A stretch of DNA of 64,000 bases from Synechococcus sp. WH 8109 (GTDB taxonomy: Bacteria > Cyanobacteriota > Cyanobacteriia > PCC-6307 > Cyanobiaceae), in assembly GCF_000161795.2 (NCBI RefSeq), contig NZ_CP006882.1, positions 558,001-622,000 on the forward strand. Reading direction: 5' to 3'. The notes beneath the pieces were generated by a model. It worked only from the letters and a program-made list of their open reading frames with translations. It was not told the DNA's origin and did no database searches. Made by a program: the position numbers and the translations under genes. Each line of letters begins with the position of its first letter. Position 1 is the first letter of the stretch. Of this stretch, positions 36,019 through 44,627 are shown piece after piece.

Positions 36019-37107
36019 GTGGAACAGCTGCTCCCGATGGAGCCAACGGTTGCTTTAGACGGGGTCTGGCACAGCTACGGCGATGCCTCTGACGGGTGGA
36101 CCCTGAAGGGGGTGGATCTCCAGGTGGAGCCAGGTGAGCTGCTGGGCTTGCTGGGCCCCTCCGGCTGTGGCAAGACCACTCTGCTTCGCTTGATCGCCGG
36201 CTTTGAACGCCCTCGGCGCGGCACGGTGCAGCTGGATCAGCGCATGGTGGCTGGAGATGGGATCTGGATGGAACCAGAACGTCGGGGCGTTGGCATGGTG
36301 TTCCAGGATTACGCCCTATTCCCTCACCTAAACGCTTGGCAGAACGCCAGTTTCGGTTTGCCCCGGCGGAATCCCAACCGTGAGCGCGTGGCCTGGTTGT
36401 TTGCGTTGCTGGGGCTGAAGGGGCTCGAGCAGCGCTACCCGCACCAGCTCTCGGGTGGCCAGCGGCAGCGGCTGGCGTTGGCACGCGCTTTGGCTCCAGC
36501 ACCCAGGGTGGTTCTGCTGGATGAGCCTTTTTCAAGTCTGGATGTGGAGGTGAGGCTCCGCCTGCGCAGCGAGCTCGCCTCCGTGCTCGATGCCTGCGGT
36601 GCGAGCGGCGTGATCGTCACCCATGACCCCGGAGAAGCTCTGGCGATTTGCGATCGCGTTGCCGTCATGCGGGATGGCGTGCTGCATCAATGTGCATCGC
36701 CTCCCGAGATCGTGAGGTCACCGGCGACGCCTTTTGTTGGATCCTTTGCGCTCCAGCGCAATTTGATTCCGGTTCAGACCCATGGCCAAGGCCATCTGTC
36801 CTGTCTGCTGGGAGACCTGGATGCTTCCGCCTCATGGGTTCAGGCGGACCGCGAGGCCTCCGGTGACTGTTGTTTGCTGGTGGATCCGCACGACATCAAT
36901 GTCGTCGCCGATGCCGAAGGAGAGGCCAGCGTCCTGGGCCGTGAATTTCTGGGGGATGCATGGGAGTACCGAATCCGTGTCGCGGATGTGCTGGTGCGGG
37001 CCCACTGTCCGATCGAACTGGAGCATCCTCCCCACACCCGTTGTCGCCTCAGCTTCAGGGATGGGGCCAGAGTCACGCTGCTTCCGCTTGGCCAGGCGTC
37101 GGCATAA
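36019..37107 (+). CDS. ABC transporter ATPase, Fe(III)/FbpC-type
   Basis: The product is 362 residues with Walker A GPSGCGKTT (about 49-57), Q-loop MVFQDYALFPHLN (about 93-105), signature LSGGQRQRLALARAL (about 143-157), Walker B VVLLDEPFSSLD (about 163-174) and H-loop VTHD (about 197). A C-terminal TOBE-like domain follows, as in FbpC/PotA-type ATPases. It is divergent from the permease, its likely partner. The start is GTG 36019, or ATG 36037 six codons later. A hairpin terminator lies directly downstream. Confidence 0.88.
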   Translation: MEQLLPMEPTVALDGVWHSYGDASDGWTLKGVDLQVEPGELLGLLGPSGCGKTTLLRLIAGFERPRRGTVQLDQRMVAGDGIWMEPERRGVGMVFQDYALFPHLNAWQNASFGLPRRNPNRERVAWLFALLGLKGLEQRYPHQLSGGQRQRLALARALAPAPRVVLLDEPFSSLDVEVRLRLRSELASVLDACGASGVIVTHDPGEALAICDRVAVMRDGVLHQCASPPEIVRSPATPFVGSFALQRNLIPVQTHGQGHLSCLLGDLDASASWVQADREASGDCCLLVDPHDINVVADAEGEASVLGREFLGDAWEYRIRVADVLVRAHCPIELEHPPHTRCRLSFRDGARVTLLPLGQASA

Positions 37108-37133
37108 AAAATCCTCCGCCGCAGCGGAGGATT
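37105..37133 (-). terminator. Bidirectional hairpin terminator between ABC ATPase and small protein gene
   Basis: A 10-bp stem (AATCCTCCGC with GCGGAGGATT, 37110-37133) around a CGCA loop lies between two convergent genes. The A run before it on the top strand gives a T tract when read on the minus strand, so it mainly ends the small membrane protein transcript, and it may also end the ATPase transcript. Confidence 0.82.
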
Positions 37134-37154
37134 GAGGAAAAAGAGTTGAATTCT

Positions 37155-37316
37155 TCAGCGTTGGTGATGACGCACCGGGATCGGCACAAGGACCGGCTGG
37201 CGTAAGCCACCACCGCCGTTGTCATCATCGGAATCAGCCAGAAGCCACAGCAGCAGGCTGGCGAGAATAAAAACCGTTCCGAGCAGCAGTGGTTCGACCA
37301 TTGAGGTTTCTCCCAT
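37155..37316 (-). CDS. Small membrane protein, conserved hypothetical
   Basis: This is a 53-residue product with one membrane helix (PLLLGTVFILASLLLWLLAD), then an acidic and Gly-rich DSDDDNGGGG and a basic C-terminal PVRHHQR. The start is ATG 37316 (MGETSMVEPL) or ATG 37301. It sits 38 nt after the cobW gene on the same strand and is followed by a strong terminator, which supports it as the last gene of that transcript. It superficially resembles small cytochrome b6f or photosystem subunits but matches none that I know. Confidence 0.62.
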   Translation of the reverse strand: MGETSMVEPLLLGTVFILASLLLWLLADSDDDNGGGGLRQPVLVPIPVRHHQR

Positions 37317-37354
37317 GGCACGCACAATAAGCACCATTCCGTGGTTCTGCTGAA

Positions 37355-38464
37355 TCAGCTGAAACCTTTTCCTGCATCCGGTGCCACACACGCTTGGAGT
37401 TGCTTCCGCAGTGTGGTGTGGTCGATGTCGCGGCCGATCAGCACCAATTGATTTTTCCGATCACCGGTCCAGTCGGTGTCGTCGATGGAAAAGCGTTTGC
37501 CTGCCAGATGGAACACATGGCGGCGTTCGCTTTCGTTGAACCAGAGGATTCCCTTGGCCCGGAACACCTCCTGGGGCATCTGGTTGTCGAGGAAGTTCTG
37601 GAACTTGCGTAGGGAGAAGGGGCCATCACTTTGGAAGGACACGGAGGTGAATCCCTCGATGTCCTGATGGTCACCGTGCTCATGGCTGTGGTGATGATGT
37701 CCGTGGTCATGACCGTCCCCATGGCTGTGGCCGTGACCGTGCCCATGGCTGTGATCGTGCTCATGGTCATGGCTGCAGTGGCCATGGTCGTGGTCGCAGT
37801 CGCTGTGATCCAGGCTCGGATCGTCGGCGGGAGAACTCACCTTGTCGGATTCGAACAGTCCAACGCTGAGCAACAGGGCAAGAGGCACCTCCCCTTTCAC
37901 CGACCGCAGGATCCGCGCATCGTTCTTGACGGCTCTGAGTTGCTGTTCGACGCTCTCAAGCCGCTCCTCTGAGACGAGGTCGCACTTGTTCAGCAGCAGG
38001 ATGTCGCCATAAATAACCTGGGCCCGGCCAACTTCCGTGTCCAGAACGACGTCGTCGAAGTTTTCTGCATCGATCAAGGTGATGATCGAATCGAGGCGGG
38101 TTTGGTCCCGCAGCTCACTGCCAAGGAAGGTCATCGCAACTGGCAGGGGATCGGCCAGACCGGTGGTTTCGACGACGATGTAATCGAGTGGTTCTGGGCG
38201 TTCAATCACCCGTTCCACCGCCTCCATCAGCTCGTCGTTGATTGAGCAGCAGATGCAACCGTTGCTCAGCTCCACCATGTCTTCATCGGTGGTGACGACC
38301 AGATCGTTGTCGATTCCGATTTCACCGAACTCATTCACCAGCACCGCGGTCTTCACCCCCTGCTGATTGCTCAGGATGTGATTCAGCAGCGTGGTTTTTC
38401 CCGCTCCGAGAAAGCCGCTGAGAATGGTGACGGGGATGTTGGCGGTGACTGGTGCGGTGGTCAT
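37355..38464 (-). CDS. CobW/COG0523 GTP-binding metal chaperone with His-rich loop
   Basis: COG0523 GTPases are metal chaperones, often for zinc or cobalt. The 369-residue product has the P-loop SGFLGAGKTTLLN (about 15-27), a Glu-rich LVNEFGEIGIDN (about 41-52), the CICC metal motif (NGCICC, about 69-74), NKCDL (about 158) and a CobW C-terminal domain. Between the two domains lies a loop of about 50 residues with 22 His and many Asp, an obvious metal store. ATG 38464 fits the core. phhB lies 19 nt upstream and yjbQ before that, all on the minus strand. Confidence 0.93.
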   Translation of the reverse strand: MTTAPVTANIPVTILSGFLGAGKTTLLNHILSNQQGVKTAVLVNEFGEIGIDNDLVVTTDEDMVELSNGCICCSINDELMEAVERVIERPEPLDYIVVETTGLADPLPVAMTFLGSELRDQTRLDSIITLIDAENFDDVVLDTEVGRAQVIYGDILLLNKCDLVSEERLESVEQQLRAVKNDARILRSVKGEVPLALLLSVGLFESDKVSSPADDPSLDHSDCDHDHGHCSHDHEHDHSHGHGHGHSHGDGHDHGHHHHSHEHGDHQDIEGFTSVSFQSDGPFSLRKFQNFLDNQMPQEVFRAKGILWFNESERRHVFHLAGKRFSIDDTDWTGDRKNQLVLIGRDIDHTTLRKQLQACVAPDAGKGFS

Positions 38465-38483
38465 GCGCAAGGACCCACTCGAC

Positions 38484-38774
38484 TCATGCTGGCAGCAGAG
38501 CGTCAATGGCGCTGGCCAGCTCTACATCCAGGCTGCTGAGGCCGCCGAGATCATGGGTGGTCAGTTCGATTGAAACGCGGTTGTAGACGTTGCTCCAGTT
38601 CGGGTGGTGATTTTTGGATTCGGCCAGCAAGGCCACCTGTGCCATGAATCCAAAGGCCTCTACGAAGCTGTTGAACTGCAGATCGCGGTGCAGCCTGTCT
38701 CCGTTAACAACCCAATTGGGAAGGGTTGTGCTGAGTGCCGACTTCTGGGCGGCATCGAGACGTTCAACTGGCAT
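38484..38774 (-). CDS. phhB: Pterin-4a-carbinolamine dehydratase
   Basis: PCD/DCoH enzymes dehydrate 4a-hydroxy-tetrahydropterin; bacterial members are also linked to other pterin reactions. The 96-residue product has the family motif [20 protein letters not shown] (about 54-73), with the active-site His residues, then [13 protein letters not shown]. The genome has no phenylalanine hydroxylase in this window, so the partner reaction is unclear. It lies 19 nt upstream of the COG0523 gene; the pairing of COG0523 with pterin enzymes is a recurring theme in the family. Confidence 0.93.
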   Translation of the reverse strand: MPVERLDAAQKSALSTTLPNWVVNGDRLHRDLQFNSFVEAFGFMAQVALLAESKNHHPNWSNVYNRVSIELTTHDLGGLSSLDVELASAIDALLPA

Positions 38775-38816
38775 GGAAGCCCTGAATCACCCCTCCATCG
38801 TGGCTGGAGCCGGTCG

Positions 38817-39428
38817 TCAGTCGCTCAGGTCATGCAATCGATCAATCATCAGATCGGTGTCGGTATCGATGCCGTCATCGGTTTCCCAGGCGTTGGGGTT
38901 GTGGCGGGCCTGAATGGCTTGATTGATCCGTTCGCCATTTCGCAGGCTCAACAGGGTTTGCGGCGTGGCTGAAGTGTTCAGCGTGGTGCTCTCAGGGGTG
39001 GAGCGGCTGGAGGATTCACCGAACAGGTGGCAGGCGATCGTTCTGGTGTGAGCAGCGCTCCGGTGCTCCCAGAGGTAAACGGCTTGCCAGGTTCCCAGCA
39101 GCAGTTGCCCCCTGCTGACGCTCAGGTTCAGGGTTTGGCTGGTGAGCGCGGTTCGGATGTGGGCCGGCATGTCATCAGCTCCTTCGTCGTCATGGAGATA
39201 ACGGCGGTGTTCTGGAACGGCATCGGCCATCCATGCATCCAGGTCCTGCAGTACCCGTGGATCAGCGTTCTCGTTGATGGTGAGGCTGGCGCTGGTGTGC
39301 AGACAGGTGAGATGCAGAACGCCCTGGTCCATACCCGTGCTGCGGATCCAGGTGTTCAACCGCCCGTTCAACCGGGTGAAGCCCCTTCCCGGGGTTGGAA
39401 CTGTGATCTGATGCAGGATCTGCTGCAC
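38817..39428 (-). CDS. yjbQ: YjbQ family (UPF0047) protein with C-terminal extension
   Basis: The product is about 203 residues. The YjbQ core (about 1-140) has LHLTCLHTSASLTINENADP (about 38-57), YLHDDEGADDMPAHIR (about 79) and an RGQLLLGTWQAVYLWEHR block. YjbQ homologues can show thiamine-phosphate synthase activity. After the core are about 65 extra polar residues rich in Thr, Asn and Asp, not part of the usual family. The start is uncertain: ATG 39488 overlaps the ATG of the gene on the other strand, so GTG 39428 (QQILHQITVPTP) was chosen. Confidence 0.85.
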   Translation of the reverse strand: MQQILHQITVPTPGRGFTRLNGRLNTWIRSTGMDQGVLHLTCLHTSASLTINENADPRVLQDLDAWMADAVPEHRRYLHDDEGADDMPAHIRTALTSQTLNLSVSRGQLLLGTWQAVYLWEHRSAAHTRTIACHLFGESSSRSTPESTTLNTSATPQTLLSLRNGERINQAIQARHNPNAWETDDGIDTDTDLMIDRLHDLSD

Positions 39429-39486
39429 GCCCACCGCTCTCCAGCGTTCTTTCCTTACTTTGCGTTCTGCAGCACCGTCTGAGTCC

Positions 39487-39894
39487 ATGGCCAGCCCATC
39501 TGCCCCCGATCTGACCCTGCTGTTTGACGGGGGTTGTCCGTTGTGTGTGCGCGAAGTTCGGTTTCTGCAGCGGCGTAACCGTCAGGCCCGGCTGGCTTTT
39601 GTCGACATCGACGCCTCTGATTACGACGAAGCGGCCCATGCCGGCATCAGTTACAGGGTGGCCATGGGCCGCATTCATGCCATCACAGGCTCCGGGGAGG
39701 TGCTGCGTGATGTGGCCGTCTTCCGTGAGGCGTATCGCCTGATTGGTCTGGGGTGGCTTTACGCACCGACCCGCTGGCCCTTGATCGGCAGCGTGGTCGA
39801 TTGGGTCTATGGGATTTGGGCCGTCCGGCGGCTTCAGATCACCGGGCGCGCCGACCTTGAGACCCTGTGCCAAGGCCGCTGTGAGATGAACTGA
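39487..39894 (+). CDS. DUF393/DCC thiol-disulfide oxidoreductase-like protein
   Basis: The product is 135 residues with the DxxCxxC motif DGGCPLCVREVRFLQRRN (about 15-32) that defines DCC proteins, plus VDIDASDYDEAAHAGISY (about 42). Members have a thioredoxin-like fold and a putative redox-active pair; the target is unknown. The start is ATG 39487, immediately opposite the yjbQ region. The C-terminal half has one modestly hydrophobic stretch (RLIGLGWLYAPTRWPLIG). Confidence 0.87.
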   Translation: MASPSAPDLTLLFDGGCPLCVREVRFLQRRNRQARLAFVDIDASDYDEAAHAGISYRVAMGRIHAITGSGEVLRDVAVFREAYRLIGLGWLYAPTRWPLIGSVVDWVYGIWAVRRLQITGRADLETLCQGRCEMN

Positions 39895-39901
39895 AAGGTT
39901 C

Positions 39902-40039
39902 CTATCGAACGGTCTGAGGTTGTCGGTAGATCAGCTTCAGCGGCCAGAGAGCAATGGGCAGGGCGATCCCCAGGGTCACCTGCAGCATCAATCGGCGCAT
40001 GGGCCCAGAACGTCTGAACCGCTTCACCATGGCCTGCAT
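39902..40039 (-). CDS. Possible 45-residue small membrane protein
   Basis: The 45-codon frame runs from ATG 40039 (QAMVKRFRRSGPMRRLMLQV) to a TAG at 39902-39904. A basic N-terminal patch is followed by one hydrophobic helix (LMLQVTLGIALPIALWPLKL) and a short tail. It fills the gap between the DCC gene and the M32 peptidase gene. No homologue is recognised; the composition is what a real small membrane protein would show, but chance cannot be excluded. Confidence 0.35.
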   Translation of the reverse strand: MQAMVKRFRRSGPMRRLMLQVTLGIALPIALWPLKLIYRQPQTVR

Positions 40040-40092
40040 CGCTGCTTCGATGCCACTCCAGGTGTCGTTAAGGTGATGGAAAAGGGATCAAG

Positions 40093-41601
40093 ATGGCTTC
40101 TGCCGCAACGGCTTGGGGGCAGCTGGGAGCCCATCTAAGAGAGACGCAGCTGCTTGGTTCGATTCAGAGCACCTTGTACTGGGACCAGAACACCCGTATG
40201 CCCTCTGCCGGGGCGTCCTGGCGGGGTGAGCAGCTCACGCTGCTGGCAACCCAGCTTCATGCTCGTCAGAGCTCTGCGGCCTATGCGGATCTGCTGGCCG
40301 CAGCGCGTCAGCACTGGAACTCCGCTGAGCGATGCCCTGAGCAAGGCCGCAACCTGGATCTGCTGGAACAGGACCTGCAGCGGCAGCAGTCCCTCGATCC
40401 AGCCCTCGTCGCCGCCTTGGCCAAGGCCAAGGCCGAGGGTTACAACCGGTGGCAGCAGGCTCGATCGGCCTCTGATTTCAGCCTCTTTGCACCGGCGCTT
40501 CAGACCCTGATTGACTTGCGTCAGGAGCAGGCCAAACAGCTGGATGAGCCGCGCTCTTGTTGGGAGACCCTGGCACAACCCTTCGAACCGGATCTTCGCC
40601 TGGAGCGTCTCGAGGCCTTGTTTGCTCCTTTGCGGCAACGGTTGCCGCAATTGGTCGCTCAGGCATCCACCCGGCCACGCCCACGATCAGCGGACTGGGA
40701 TCTCGAGGAGTCCAGCCAGCAAGATCTCTGTGATGAGCTGCTCGGTGCATGGGGCCGCAATCCCGCTATCACCTGCATGGCACGCTCGCCTCACCCCTTT
40801 TCGATCACGCTGGGACCGGCGGATTACCGCATCACCACGCGTGTTGTGACAGGGCAGCCGTTGTCGTGTTTCCTCGCCACCGCCCATGAATGGGGCCATT
40901 CCCTTTACGAACAGGGGTTGCCCGACCAGAGCCATCAATGGTTTGCCTGGCCGTTAGGCCAGGCCACCTCGATGGCGGTGCATGAAAGTCAGTCGCTGTT
41001 CTGGGAGAACCGTGTTGCCCGGAGCCGTCCTTTCGCAGAGCAGTGGTGGAAGCGTTTTGCGCAGGTGGGGGCTCCCTTCAGCGGCACCCAGGACATGTGG
41101 CAGGCGATGAATCCGATGGCGCCTGGTTTGAATCGGGTTGAGGCCGATGAACTCAGCTATGGCTTGCACATCCTGATCCGCACGGATCTCGAGATTGCTC
41201 TGCTGGAGCAGGGTTTGGCGGTGAAGGATCTCCCTTACGAATGGAACCGGCGCTATCAGGAGCTCCTGGGGGTGCGGCCGATGAACGATGCCGAGGGATG
41301 CCTTCAAGATGTGCACTGGAGTGAAGGCCTGTTTGGCTATTTCCCCTCGTATCTGTTGGGGCACTTGATCAGTGCACAGTTGAGCGAAGCGATGTCGGAG
41401 GCCATCGGGTCTCCTGAAGAGCATGTGGAGCGCGGCGATGTCACGTTCTTGCTGGCTTGGCTGCGTGAGCACGTTCACCCGCTCGGACGCAGTGTGAATG
41501 CCGATCAACTGGTGGAGAGGGTCACCGGTCGGCCCCTGAGTACCGATGCCTTCCTCGACTATCTGGAGAACAAGCTTGATCGGCTGCAACCGGCCACCTA
41601 G
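40093..41601 (+). CDS. Carboxypeptidase, M32 family
   Basis: M32 metallocarboxypeptidases trim C-terminal residues from peptides. The 502-residue product has the early STLYWDQNTRMPS segment, the zinc motif HEWGH (about 272-276) and the downstream AVHESQSLFWENRVAR (about 300-315) with the third ligand Glu. A late DVHWSEGLFGYFPSYLLGHL block is also typical. Length is normal. It is monocistronic on the plus strand, 63 nt before ppa. Confidence 0.92.
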   Translation: MASAATAWGQLGAHLRETQLLGSIQSTLYWDQNTRMPSAGASWRGEQLTLLATQLHARQSSAAYADLLAAARQHWNSAERCPEQGRNLDLLEQDLQRQQSLDPALVAALAKAKAEGYNRWQQARSASDFSLFAPALQTLIDLRQEQAKQLDEPRSCWETLAQPFEPDLRLERLEALFAPLRQRLPQLVAQASTRPRPRSADWDLEESSQQDLCDELLGAWGRNPAITCMARSPHPFSITLGPADYRITTRVVTGQPLSCFLATAHEWGHSLYEQGLPDQSHQWFAWPLGQATSMAVHESQSLFWENRVARSRPFAEQWWKRFAQVGAPFSGTQDMWQAMNPMAPGLNRVEADELSYGLHILIRTDLEIALLEQGLAVKDLPYEWNRRYQELLGVRPMNDAEGCLQDVHWSEGLFGYFPSYLLGHLISAQLSEAMSEAIGSPEEHVERGDVTFLLAWLREHVHPLGRSVNADQLVERVTGRPLSTDAFLDYLENKLDRLQPAT

Positions 41602-41663
41602 CCGCGTGCAACTCGACGGGCTGAGGAGGCCCGTAGGATGCGCCGCGCTGTCCATCGCCGTTT

Positions 41664-42251
41664 ATGGCCAACCTCGATCAGGCACCCAGCCGCAGCATGC
41701 CCAATCTGCTGCACGTGCTGCCGGCCTTCGCTGATGAAGCCGAACTTCGTCTCAACACGATCGTGGAGCTCAACTCCAACACGATCAACAAGTACGAGCT
41801 GATCACGGAAACCGGCCATCTCAAGCTGGACCGCGTTGGTTACTCCTCGCTGGCTTACCCCTTCGCCTACGGATGCATCCCCCGCACCTGGGATGAAGAT
41901 GGGGATCCCCTCGACATCGAAATCGTTGGTGTCACCGAGCCCCTGATTCCCGGTTCGATTGTGGAAGCCCGCATCATCGGAGTGATGACTTTTGATGATG
42001 GTGGTGAAGTCGACGACAAGGTGATCGCTGTACTTGCCGACGACAAGCGCATGGATCACATCAAGAGCTGGGAAAATCTCGGTGAGCACTGGAAGAAAGA
42101 GACCACCTACTACTGGGAGCACTACAAGGATCTGAAGAAGCCTGGCACCTGCTCGGTGAACGGTTTCTTCGGCACTGAAAAGGCCGTTGAGATCATCAAG
42201 AGCTGCGAGGCTCGCTACATGGCTGAGATTGATCCGAAGTTGGTTGACTGA
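41664..42251 (+). CDS. ppa: Inorganic pyrophosphatase (primary copy)
   Basis: This is the family I soluble PPase that pulls biosynthetic reactions by hydrolysing pyrophosphate. The 195-residue product has the complete active site: NKYELITETG (about 42-51), DEDGDPLDIEIVG (about 78-90; the DxDPxD motif), and DDKVIAVLADD (about 117-127). The extra N-terminal 20-odd residues are usual for cyanobacteria. A strong terminator follows. A second, altered PPase gene lies at 58643. Confidence 0.96.
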   Translation: MANLDQAPSRSMPNLLHVLPAFADEAELRLNTIVELNSNTINKYELITETGHLKLDRVGYSSLAYPFAYGCIPRTWDEDGDPLDIEIVGVTEPLIPGSIVEARIIGVMTFDDGGEVDDKVIAVLADDKRMDHIKSWENLGEHWKKETTYYWEHYKDLKKPGTCSVNGFFGTEKAVEIIKSCEARYMAEIDPKLVD

Positions 42252-42276
42252 ATGCGTCTGCGATCGACTGCTGATC

Positions 42277-42301
42277 AGGCGGGGGACTGTCCCCCGCCTT
42301 T
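42277..42301 (+). terminator. Hairpin terminator of ppa
   Basis: A 10-bp GC-rich stem, AGGCGGGGGA with TCCCCCGCCT around a CTG loop, starts 26 nt after the ppa stop and is followed by TTTGTC. It is a good Rho-independent terminator. The remaining sequence to 42512 shows no convincing gene, only a T7 tract near 42470. Confidence 0.82.
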
Positions 42302-42512
42302 GTCACGGCTCAGAGTCCAGCTCAGCAGCATCGAACATCCTTTGATTGGGAAGGAGACCTCTAGCGAGACAACAGAGCTGAAGGAGGACAAAGTCAGCCA
42401 TGTCGTCTCAACAATGAGATCAAAGAGATTCTGAAGAATTCAGCTCCGAGGCTGCTGCTGTTTTTTTCTCGCAGCAATGAATGCGCTGAGACCAGTAAGT
42501 CTTGTGCGTCTC

Positions 42513-43014
42513 ATGAAGTGGTCATTGATGCCTGCGCTGTTGGCTGGCGTGTTGGGGGGCCGTTTCTCCATGTCTTGGTTCTGAACTTGTTGAGCTGGCC
42601 TTGCGGAAACCCGCTCGTCAGTCGCGCATTGTTCTTGACCTCAGCGAGAGACAGACCACCCGCATGCGGGGCGAGCAGCAGCTTGGCGCCTGGCCTGTGG
42701 CGATCGGAGATCCCAAAACCCGCACCCCAAAAGGGGAATTCGCCATGCTCAATAACAAGGTCAATCCGACCTATGTGACCCACAAGTCGGGTCAGCGGCT
42801 GGAGCTGCGCGGACCTAGCAGCCCGATTGGTGATCGCTACATGGCTTTTCACCGCAATGGCCGCGGCGAGTTTGGGATTCATGGAACGGCGTGGCCGCAG
42901 TGGGTTCAGATTCGCGCGGCCACCAGCCTGGGCTGCGTGCGCATGCTCAACAGACACATCCGGCAGCTGTTTGACGCTGTGGATGTGGGAACGCGCCTTG
43001 AAATTCGCAGTTGA
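42513..43014 (+). CDS. L,D-transpeptidase (YkuD) with frameshift after the signal peptide
   Basis: The catalytic part is open from 42601 to 43014 and has SRIVLDLSERQTTR, DPKTRTPKGEFAML, FGIHGTAWPQW and the active-site SLGCVRM (about 20 residues from the last motif). This is the YkuD fold, which makes 3-3 peptidoglycan cross-links or anchors lipoproteins. The only start in that frame is a weak TTG. One frame away, ATG 42513 gives a signal peptide, MKWSLMPALLAGVLGG, which ends in a G6 run (42554-42559). Removing one G joins the two into a single exported protein. The lesion may be a sequence error or a slippage-prone tract. Confidence 0.8.
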
Positions 43015-43968
43015 TCAGGCTTCTGGGCGGACTGTGTCGAAAATCTCTTTGAGGATCTCGCCAGCACCCTGACCCTTGAGGGTGTTGGCGAGAGCGATGC
43101 CGATGGCTTCGGCGTCGCTTGCTGCGCCACTGGCCTGGTCGCGGATCAGACGTTTGCCATCAAGGCTGGCCACCATCCCGGTGAGGATCAGTTGATCACC
43201 TTCAAAGCGGGTGTTCACGCCGATGGGTACCTGGCAGCCACCTTCCAGTTCCCGCAGGAAAGCGCGTTCGGCCAGGCAGCGCTGGGAGGTGGGGGTGTGC
43301 TCTAGCACTTTGATCGCCTCAAGCACTTCGGGCTTGCCCTCCACGCATTCAATCCCCAGGGCGCCCTGGCCAACGGCGTGCAGAGAGATGTCGCCGGGGA
43401 TCAGCTGGTGGATCCGATCGCCAAAGCCAAGCCGGCCCAGGCCTGCCGCAGCCAGGATCAGGCAGTCGTAATCACCGTTATCCAATTTCTCAAGCCGTGT
43501 AATCACGTTCCCCCGAACGTCCTTGAAGATCAGGTGGGGGTAGTGGTGACGAAGCTGAGCCAGACGGCGCAGTGAACTCGTCCCCACCACAGAGCCTTCG
43601 GGAAGGGTGTCGAGCTTGTAGGCATGGTTCTTGGTATTCACCACCAGCGCATCGGCCGGGTCTTCCCGTTCGGTGATGCAGCCGAGCATCAGCCCCTCGG
43701 GAAGGTTGGTGGGCAGGTCTTTCAGAGAGTGGACGGCGATGTCCGCACGGTCCACCAGCATCTGGGCTTCCAGTTCCTTGGTGAACAGGCCTTTGTCGCC
43801 GATCTTCGCCAGGGCAACGTCCAGGATCTTGTCGCCCTGGGTGGCCATGGCTTCCACAGTGATCTTCAGGCCGGGATGGGCCTTCTCCAGTTCCGCTTTC
43901 ACCCAGTTGGTTTGCACCATGGCCAGCTGGCTGCGTCGTGAGGCGATGCGCAGTTCGGTGAGGGCCAT
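43015..43968 (-). CDS. hemC: Porphobilinogen deaminase (hydroxymethylbilane synthase)
   Basis: HemC joins four porphobilinogens into hydroxymethylbilane on the way to chlorophyll, haem and bilins. The 317-residue product has the opening [20 protein letters not shown], the [10 protein letters not shown] region (about 85), [12 protein letters not shown] (about 124-135), [13 protein letters not shown] (about 145) and the dipyrromethane cofactor Cys in [11 protein letters not shown] (about 242). Its stop abuts the L,D-transpeptidase stop as TGATCA. It is divergent from the gene at 44106. Confidence 0.97.
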   Translation of the reverse strand: MALTELRIASRRSQLAMVQTNWVKAELEKAHPGLKITVEAMATQGDKILDVALAKIGDKGLFTKELEAQMLVDRADIAVHSLKDLPTNLPEGLMLGCITEREDPADALVVNTKNHAYKLDTLPEGSVVGTSSLRRLAQLRHHYPHLIFKDVRGNVITRLEKLDNGDYDCLILAAAGLGRLGFGDRIHQLIPGDISLHAVGQGALGIECVEGKPEVLEAIKVLEHTPTSQRCLAERAFLRELEGGCQVPIGVNTRFEGDQLILTGMVASLDGKRLIRDQASGAASDAEAIGIALANTLKGQGAGEILKEIFDTVRPEA

Positions 43969-44105
43969 GGAAAGGGCGAATCAGCCGCCCAGCCTACGCT
44001 TTTGGCCTTGGATTCTTTGGTTCGCCTTCACGAGGTTGTGAAGCTTCGAAAGGGAAGATCTCTTTATGAAGAACGCTTAACATTTGCGAGTATCGCAGCA
44101 CAGTC

Positions 44106-44573
44106 ATGCCCGGACCCGTCGTCAATGGCGTTCGTCAGGCCGGAGCAATTGGCTCTGTTACCCCCGACTCCCAAGAGCAGGAGGCGATGCTCCCCTTGGT
44201 GGCTGAGGGTTCCATCCGTCTCATCCTGTTGTGCAGTGGCGATGTCCTGATGGCGCGGCTGCGCCACACCACCGATCGCGATGGAGATCATGCTTATCAA
44301 CTGCTGAGGCCCCGTCTGGTGCGTTCAGCGGCAGATGCCTCACAAGATGCTCAGCCCAGTTGGGTGCTTCAGCCTTACCTGGAGGGGCTGACGTCGCAGC
44401 ACAATCTGGTGCTTTTCAAGGGGGCGGTTGCTTCAGTGCTTGAACCGGATGCTCGCCTGCTTCAGGCCTATGCGCTTGAAACACGCCAGGAGTGTCCTTT
44501 GGAGGAAACTCCGGTGGAGCGCTTGAAGCGTGCTTTTCAGGAATTCACGGAGACCTTTGAGGGAAACCCTTGA
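44106..44573 (+). CDS. Conserved cyanobacterial hypothetical protein
   Basis: The product is 155 residues, soluble, with an acidic C-terminal half. It contains EAMLPLVAEGSIRLILLCSG (about 26-45), a YQLLRPRLVRSAADAS segment and PVERLKRAFQEFTETFEGNP at the end. No catalytic motif or membrane segment is seen. It lies between hemC (divergent) and rpoD (convergent). I recognise only that it looks conserved; no function can be given. Confidence 0.75.
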   Translation: MPGPVVNGVRQAGAIGSVTPDSQEQEAMLPLVAEGSIRLILLCSGDVLMARLRHTTDRDGDHAYQLLRPRLVRSAADASQDAQPSWVLQPYLEGLTSQHNLVLFKGAVASVLEPDARLLQAYALETRQECPLEETPVERLKRAFQEFTETFEGNP

Positions 44574-44597
44574 ACCTGTCACACAGTTTCTTTTACT

Positions 44598-44627
44598 AAA
44601 GGAAAACCCCAGTCTATGACTGGGGTT
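44598..44627 (-). terminator. Terminator downstream of rpoD (and of the candidate small RNA)
   Basis: A perfect 10-bp stem, AACCCCAGTC with GACTGGGGTT around TAT (44605-44627), is followed on the minus strand by a TTTTCCTTT tail. It is suited to end rpoD transcription 134 nt after the stop. No T run follows on the plus strand, so it is weaker for the convergent gene ending at 44573. Confidence 0.82.

Noticed and set aside
37631-37972. 113-codon hydrophobic plus-strand frame (Met/Val-rich)
   Set aside because: It is antisense to the His/Asp-rich loop of the COG0523 gene; CAT codons read as ATG on the other strand, giving an artificial membrane-like sequence.
42252-42434. 60-codon plus-strand frame after ppa
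   Set aside because: It runs through the terminator hairpin and shows no protein-like composition or start signal.
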